From contig OU015495.1 in assembly GCA_907164885.2 (NCBI GenBank), forward strand, positions 104,579,122-104,643,121: DNA of 64,000 nucleotides. Reading direction: 5' to 3'. This stretch comes from Dolomedes plantarius (lineage: Eukaryota > Arthropoda > Arachnida > Araneae > Dolomedidae). This document shows, one piece after another, positions 58,401-64,000 of the stretch. Under the pieces are notes generated by a model, which did not search any database, had not been told where the DNA came from, and was given only the letters and a program-made list of their open reading frames with translations. Position 1 is the stretch's first letter; every line of letters starts with the position of its first letter. The position numbers and the translations under genes were made by a program.

Positions 58401-61400
58401 TTTCTACAATTGTTTTTGTAAGATCACATGTAACACCAAAATCATACTGAAATATTAATATGTATTTGTATTTCATTTAGACAAAAGAGCATGATTTCAT
58501 AATTATTAGCTTCATTTTAAAATATTGGAAATTATAAACTACGTTTATATATAAAAATTAAATTTAAAAAATTAATCAGAAAGGTGAGCCTGGACCTCGA
58601 ATAATATTTCTGTGCTCAGATGGCAAAATGTTATACGTTTGCTAGTTTAAAACAAATTACTGATTTTTCAGGACATCTTGAATCTTAGAATTGCTGTCAC
58701 GTAAATTTCTTATAATATTTTGTCATCTGAGCACAGATCTGTTCAATATTTGTTGAAATATTTTAGAGTGCTACTCTTGAATCATCTTCCGGGTTAAGTC
58801 TTAGATCATTGTATGGTTTTTATAGCAGCTCACTTTTAAAATCCATTCTCACTCAAATGGGTAGAAGCGAAGTAAGCAATGTAAGTATAGCGTTGCAAGA
58901 CTGTTTAACACCTTATATAACAATATCATATCATATATTTTTATATAACAATATCGTATCTTATAAAAAAATATAAATTTAAATATAATAAGTCAGAATA
59001 CTCCACCGGTTCCCCAAGCCTCTAGGGCTTATCAACCATGAATCACCTGAAGACCAGTCACTACGCAGCAAAACCTGAATACGCAGTAGAGGGTTAATTT
59101 CCCAAGTTCGGTGACATTTTTCATTGCTGTGGGGCTCGAGGATGCCGGACAAACAGTACAGATCTGTCATCCACTCAAGGCACCCCAAGCCCCCTTTAAA
59201 TATAATAAATATGTCATAGAAAATTTAAAGCACACTTTTTAATTAAATAACATAAATTTACTTCAAACTATCCGTGACCCCTCCAATTTTTTCGCGACCC
59301 ACTGTTCAACGAGTGAATAAATGGACGAGTTTGGTTCAAAGTCGATCAACAAAAATTTGATAACGCGTAGATAAAGCATTGTGTTAAATGACATGCTTTT
59401 TTCAGCATTGTTCTTCACAAAAGAAATAATTTCGGTATGAAAAAATAAGTTTCTTTTTAATACTTGCATTACTTTGATGATGAAAACCGGCATTGTTTAC
59501 CGGGGAAAAACATCAACAAAATTTATGCTGCTGTTACCGAGAGACGTAAATAAAACTTGAGGTAATAAAAGTATATGCATTCTGTCCGAGTGTGAAACTT
59601 TGTAAGTATTACATTTAATCGTATATCCTTATGATTTACGTCGATGAAAACACCCCAATCCAAGTAATGCAGAAAGTGCATAATGGAATACAGTGGAACG
59701 GATAAGAGGGAAAACGGTGCCTATATATATATATATATGTAGGAATTATTTATTCCAACTCAGTTCACTCTGCTGTTGTAATTTATGAAATTGTAGTTTA
59801 AAAGAATTGTTAAAAAATGAGGCTCAACACAACGCTAAAACTAATCAGATGCATGGGACAAAACTAGCTCGATCAAAAGAGTAGTAGAATGATATTCGTC
59901 AGAAATATGATTTATTATAAAAAATTATTCTAAATGAGTAGTACAATTTTTTAAATAATATTTCAATCTAAATTAAACTTCAGGACGCCATCAATTTCTC
60001 GAACGAGATCAGAGAACTAATACAGTCCAATAAACAAATGTAAAGGTATTAATTTACATTTCCACAAAAAGTAGATGAGAATATACACAAGTTATTACAC
60101 TGCTACATTTGTAGTTTACTGCTATGTTAGTATATATTCTTATGCTATCGTATAACATTTATCAGTGCAGTGTTAAGAGATCTATCTCGTAAACCACAAA
60201 CATCTTAAAAATATACTGCGCTTACAAAATAATATTCAAGTTACCTGTGCAGATCGACCATGTTTTCTGGAATGTCAAGGTCTGCGAGCAATTGCTTCGT
60301 GGCTGTCGACAATGCTTTTTGGAACTTCATTTGTATTTCGGAAGGACCACTGGGCAAGCTTCCCGTTGATAAGCTTTTGAACCACTGCCACTCATCACTG
60401 GAATGGGAAAAAAATTAATAATTAGATGTGGACAGTTTCATTGTACAGCATGTGCTAGGAATCTAGTTTCTAAAACTGCAACAGTTTCACTGGCAACACG
60501 TCGCGAGAATAAATAATCTTAATTGAACCGAGATTCATTTTTACTTAGGGCGGTACCTCAGATCTTCAACAGTAATGTTCAGCAATGAGGAATTTTTATC
60601 TCAGTGTTTTCTTATCACAGATTGTATATTAAAAATTTTCTTTGGGGATATGATGGCAGACGTTAAGATAAAGAGCAAATAGTGCACAGTTTAAAACTGT
60701 TTTGTAGTTAATCTTTTACAGGGCGTTAAGTTATGCAAAAAAATTCCTTTTTGGAAAAAAAAGTAACAAAAAAAAGCTTAAAAAATAACACTCTTTCCTT
60801 TTGAAGATCTAATTTCAAATGTAAAAAACAACATTTAAAAACGTTCATTTGCTAATCTTTGATTGGAAAATTACTGATAGGAAAATTCGTTATAGTTAAA
60901 TGTTAGATTGAAGATCTGATGCTCCGCCTCCGGCAAATACATGATTACAGTTTTTAGATGATCTTGCCTTGGAATATTAGCCGATGTCCGGTGCCGAAAT
61001 CAACTTTAATTATGGGAAGGGGGTGAAGAAGATATGAACATTAGGCATGTCAACGGATGTACCGTCTTAAAATCAATGTGTTTCTATTCATGGGGAAATA
61101 ATTTCATGTTTTTACCGTTTTGAAGAGCTATTAGGTTACAGTTGCATGTCTGTAGTCAGAATCGGTCAAACTTCATAGCTTAGTTGTCAGTTTGGCACAG
61201 AATCAATCGGAAAGCTTTCTAGAGGCAGAAATTGCACAATATTTAGATACACACGAAGGGTTAAAACCGATCTATTTTCTATTATAATAGTCGTGCCAGC
61301 CTCGGCACTGAACACGATTTCTAATTTCTACTAGATATCGAGAACCATGCCCACTGCTCTGTATAAAACGAGGCGCACAAAATGCTCTTACCATGACACA

Positions 61401-63530
61401 TGGGGGTTATCTCGGATCTTGGTGTGAGGTAGTACGTTGGGAGTCAGCCTCGGCACCACCACTCGGATGGCATCCACGGAACTCTTCAGCTTCATGTAAC
61501 CCACATACAGCCCTCTTGTTAAGGGCTTGCTGCTCACCTGGCTATACAAGATCATTTCCTGTAGGAAGAGTTGTGAGAGAAAAAAATTAGAAAAGAATAC
61601 TTGATTATAAACTGTTATATATATATATTCATGCACCATCTGGAAATACAAATTAACGAAAATCACACATCGCCTTCCGGCAAGAGTAACGGGACAGCTC
61701 AAAAAGGGCCATTTTGAGAAAATCACACTTAAAGTTAAGCGCCTTCCCCTCGAAGAGTTAGTGTAATAGTGAGACTTGCAACCTCACGCAGCCCCTATTT
61801 TAGCTAGAGAAGTCCCTGTACTCAAGAAATGTAGACTTCTAAAAGGTAAACCCAGAGGTAGAAACAACTCAAAAATGGCCAATTTTGAGTTGTTCCGTTA
61901 CTCTTGCCGGAAAGTGATATGACTTTTATGTGACATTTTATGCATTTCATAATTTTTTAAATGGACTCGTTTATCAGGCAAAAAAAAAATGTATGTATGT
62001 ATGTGTATATATATATATATTTATTTATATAATTAATGATATAATGGACCACGCCCGTTTGAGCGTGGCACCTTAGTGATTTCTTCTATGAGTTGCAGTT
62101 CCGTTAAATATCGTTTATTAGTCATTCCATTTACGCACATGATAGAAGTAAATAAAGCGTTATGATATGACGTACTGGAACCGAATGAAATTGCCTTTTT
62201 AAAGCGAATAACCTAGGAAAGTGGATGAATTGTTACACTTTGTTAAAACTGATTAAAAATTAGTAATGTCTACTTGGAAGTGATTTCTCATAAGTCACCA
62301 GCTGATAAATTGATACAAAATACTGGATATTGCTTGTTCGTCTTTCACAAAGGATTTTTCAGTTTATGAACGTTCATATCCCTGTGATTTTTGGACTTAA
62401 TATATTCTGCAGATTTGGGAGATTTTTAGGTCTCGGATTCAGGCAAATTACAAAATTATGGTTGAACATTTTGTTAGTTTATACCAAGTTCAGATAAAAG
62501 GACAAAAGCTTCCGTTGATGTCACATCTTCGACTTTGGTCAATGTCAATCATTGGAGTCGGACTCGTGTTACATGATTTGATGCTTATCATATTTTAGTT
62601 ATCATGTTCCGATTTATGTGGTTTATTTTTTCAGTAGAAATTATTTTAAGATTACTGTTCGAAACAATACAATTCCCCCCCCCCAGACGAATATATCCAA
62701 AAAGAATGAATATCTAAGAATAATTTAATGCCCAAGGATATCTTCATTCACGCAGATTCAATTTACTACTAACAACACTAACTTAAAGTCTTAAAAGAGG
62801 TTTTCAACGGAAATAAAAACCAGAGCGTCTGAAGAAAATAAATTTAATAAATACATGCAAAAGTTTTACTTTTGCCTTTCTTGATGAGATAAAACAAATG
62901 TTTCTCTTTGTCTGGCACGTTCCTCTGATTTCATAAATCTTTAAGTTTTGATCCTTTAGTCCATTTAAACTAAGAAACAGTTATTTTTGTTTCCAATAGC
63001 TTTCAATTCTTAGATGAAAAACCTTTTATTTTGCTTTTTGAGTTCGAATAAAACAAAAGTCTCTCTTTATATAATACAAAAAAGTTCCTTTTCATACATA
63101 AAACATTTAGTTTTTGATTCTTTTGTACTCAGAATCAATCCAAGAGTAATTTTTGCAAATAATCAAGATATCCTTTGTTATTTTTGACGCAATCATATCA
63201 TTATTCAAACTTCAACAGTATTGGAATCTAACCAATTACAGACTTAACTAAAGTTACTTTAGACTCCAACAGTAAATGCTGCAGCGTGCAAATCTTACTT
63301 ACTTGCAGGGAGTCCAGAAGCAAGTCATTAACACTAGGATTGTCTCCGCTGGAGTCGGAATTATTGATTCGCTTCCTCTGAATTTTATAGAGGGGCAACC
63401 ACCGGACTGATAGCGTGACCATAGTTTTGGGATCCTTAACGTGTTTAACCGTGCACAGTACAGTCGTACCCTCGCTGTCTTTTAAAGGCAGGTAGTACAG
63501 TTGGCCCAAGTCGTGTAGACCCAAAGCAGC
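52476..63530 (-). CDS. ANKFN1: ANKFN1 / wide awake-like protein, C-terminal six exons
   Basis: Adaptor protein; in Drosophila the orthologue Wide awake acts in clock neurons, and family members carry ankyrin repeats, a fibronectin III domain and a Ras-association (RA) domain. CDS exons in transcript order: 63530-63303, 61558-61392, 60397-60245, 54991-54837, 54733-54633, 53411-52476 (TAG). All introns are GT-AG and phases match, giving 1740 nt and 579 residues. Conserved stretches are YLPLKDSEGTTVLCTVK (exon 1), LTRGLYVGYMKLKSSVDAIR and LPHTKIRDNPHVS (exon 2), EWQWFKSL (exon 3), VSFILVLPPVDSVCSVPGQ (exon 4) and RYSRLSSILEMD (exon 5). The last exon holds QVDNMWRAVRWIMDVL, a serine-rich low-complexity linker and a RA-like domain (GIIRVYAAYETGLPSGTSVK to LKGKLFVRRKN). 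Ankyrin repeats lie beyond the right edge. Confidence 0.88.
53412..54632 (-). other. ANKFN1 intron, nothing recognised
   Basis: From GTAAGC next to 54633 to the acceptor ending TTTTTCCAG next to 53411. AT-rich, no repeat identified. The upstream intron (54734-54836) is only 103 bp. Confidence 0.8.
55237..56227. mobile_element. Tigger/pogo-like element, family C, non-autonomous
   Basis: 991 bp, TA at 55235-55236 and 56228-56229, inverted ends CAGTGATTTCCGCTTATAAG and CAGTAACCACCGCTTATAGT (right, read inward), with repeated GATTCTTATAA motifs inside both ends. No recognisable transposase; a 66-codon minus-strand frame (55684-55884) has no known motif. Confidence 0.85.
57015..57449. mobile_element. 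hAT MITE with exact 8-bp target duplication
   Basis: 435 bp with ends CAGGGGTCTCCAAACTTTTT and CAGGGGTCTCCAAACTACTG (right, read inward), flanked on both sides by ATATACAC (57007-57014 and 57450-57457). The interior is AT-rich and non-coding. Confidence 0.95.
57488..58190 (-). mobile_element. Internally deleted mariner-like element
   Basis: About 700 bp with long inverted ends: GGTGTCTGAAAAAACCTTGA on the left and GGTCTCAAAAAACCTTGACA read inward from the right, similar for about 50 bp. Exact ends are uncertain by a few bases. It retains the C-terminal catalytic part of a transposase. Confidence 0.8.
57740..57990 (-). pseudogene. Mariner-type transposase fragment (DDD)
   Basis: Reads KIIWQQDGAPPHCGMIVRDF with the second catalytic D, then NRWIGRDVPIQWPPQSPD and ITPPDFFLWEYVKDKVY with a final D rather than E. 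By count 41 residues lie between these two D, a spacing described for rosa-type mariners (DD41D). The N-terminal HTH domains and the first D block are lost, so it cannot be active. Confidence 0.8.
58610..58736. mobile_element. Small hairpin MITE
   Basis: Inverted arms CTGTGCTCAGATGGCAAAAT (from 58610) and CTGTGCTCAGATGACAAAAT (read inward from 58735) separated by about 80 bp. No target duplication identified. Confidence 0.6.
58992..59194 (-). mobile_element. SINE-like element with 14-bp target duplication
   Basis: 203 bp flanked by exact TTTAAATATAATAA (58978-58991 and 59195-59208). No inverted ends and no poly(A). Read on the minus strand (GGGGGCTTGGGGTGCC start) it matches 43185-43300 on the plus strand. 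The long duplication points to target-primed retroposition; the parent RNA is unknown. Confidence 0.72.
60398..61391 (-). other. ANKFN1 intron, nothing recognised
   Basis: From GTAAGAGC to the acceptor CCCATTCCAG. Unique AT-rich sequence. Confidence 0.8.
61559..63302 (-). other. ANKFN1 intron
   Basis: From GTAAGTAAG next to 63303 to the acceptor CTTCCTACAG next to 61558. It contains the inverted-repeat element at 61671-61915; the rest is AT-rich without features. Confidence 0.8.
61671..61915. mobile_element. Inverted-repeat MITE of unknown family
   Basis: Arms 61671-61717 and 61869-61915 are reverse complements with few mismatches (shared CCGGCAAGAGTAACGG), separated by about 150 bp. Target duplication not clear. 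Confidence 0.65.
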
Positions 63531-63605
63531 CTGTAAGAAGATGCAAACAGGTTTAAAGATCATATAATGAATCCTACGATAAAATAAGTCGAAGAAATAT
63601 ATATA

Positions 63606-63778
63606 CAGTGGAATCTCGATCTATCGTTTTTCAAGGGACCGATTGAAATGAACGATAAATGCGGGAAAACGATAGATGCGGAAACATAACAAAGCAATAT
63701 GATCGTTGGGACTGGATAAAATGAACGACACATAGGGAAAAACGATGGATCCGAAAACGATCGATCGAGATTCCACTG
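63606..63778. mobile_element. Small pogo-like MITE, best-preserved copy
   Basis: 173 bp, TA at 63604-63605 and 63779-63780, inverted ends CAGTGGAATCTCGATCTATC and CAGTGGAATCTCGATCGATC. Same family as 10513-10648 and 17373-17496. It lies about 75 bp upstream of the acceptor of ANKFN1 exon 63530-63303. Confidence 0.9.
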
Positions 63779-63934
63779 TACATAGGATGGAACTTTAACT
63801 AGGTAACTAGGTATGTAGAAATTATATAGAAGAGATACAGGGGTGAAACTTTTATAGCTCTTCAAAGTAGTAACCAGCATTGTTTAGCACCCGTTGTTAA
63901 CGTCCTGGAAGCTGTAGGATGCCGTTGCCAGCAC

Positions 63935-64000
63935 TAGGGATGCGACATCGATGTCGATGTTTTGATAAAAACTTCGATGTTCTAAACATCGATTTATTGA
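63935..64000. mobile_element. End of a second BED-hAT family element (runs off window)
   Basis: TAGGGATGCGACATCGATGT followed by repeats of the CGATGTT type matches, base for base over most of 60 bp, the right end of 28983-29855 read inward. The rest lies beyond the window, in an intron of the ANKFN1-like gene. Confidence 0.9.

Larger units (their letters stand above)
54992..60244 (-). other. Large ANKFN1 intron rich in insertions
   Basis: A 5.25-kb intron holding a Tigger-like element, a hAT MITE, a mariner relic, a hairpin MITE and a SINE-like element (listed separately). 59209-60244 is AT-rich with no feature that I recognise. Confidence 0.85.

Overview
The window is AT-rich nuclear DNA of an animal, most likely an arthropod; a chelicerate such as a spider is my best guess, from the transposon types and the style of the proteins, but nothing here proves the taxon. 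It holds two multi-exon host genes separated by about 36 kb packed with mobile elements. There are no rRNA genes, CRISPR arrays or operons, and one 100-N assembly gap (38824-38923).

Left (1 to about 16.1 kb): the 3' half of a protein disulfide isomerase gene (PDI, P4HB/PDIA1 type), plus strand. I can place the b' domain exon, the a' domain with its CGHC active site, two tandem 90-nt versions of the same exon only 55 bp apart (probably mutually exclusive) and a last exon ending in an RDEL retention signal. Its introns carry an intact-looking Tc1 element (452-1861), a TTAA-flanked MITE, a Tigger-like MITE and other small elements.

Middle (16.1-52 kb): mostly mobile DNA. A nest sits at 22.5-32.2 kb. 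A decayed copia-like element appears to be split by a hAT-type element (22861-31097). That element holds a Tc1 element (23258-30365), which is split by a young copia LTR element (23605-28170) and by an 873-bp hAT MITE (28983-29855) that still encodes a lone BED zinc finger. The copia element is itself interrupted by an 89-bp poly(A)-tailed retroposon. Around the nest lie several pogo/Tigger families, further Tc1 copies, hAT MITEs with 8-bp target duplications, TTAA MITEs, tRNA-derived SINEs and a second, unclassified SINE-like family. TA-targeting elements repeatedly sit inside or beside (TA)n microsatellites.

Right (52.4-63.5 kb): six C-terminal exons of an ANKFN1 / wide awake orthologue, minus strand. 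All splice sites and phases join into 579 residues ending in a Ras-association-like domain; the ankyrin part lies beyond the right edge. Its introns hold Tigger, hAT, mariner and SINE-like insertions. The window ends inside another copy of the BED-hAT family.

The two host genes are unrelated in function: PDI folds proteins in the ER lumen, ANKFN1/Wake is a cytoplasmic adaptor. Everything else is mobile DNA or unrecognised AT-rich sequence.
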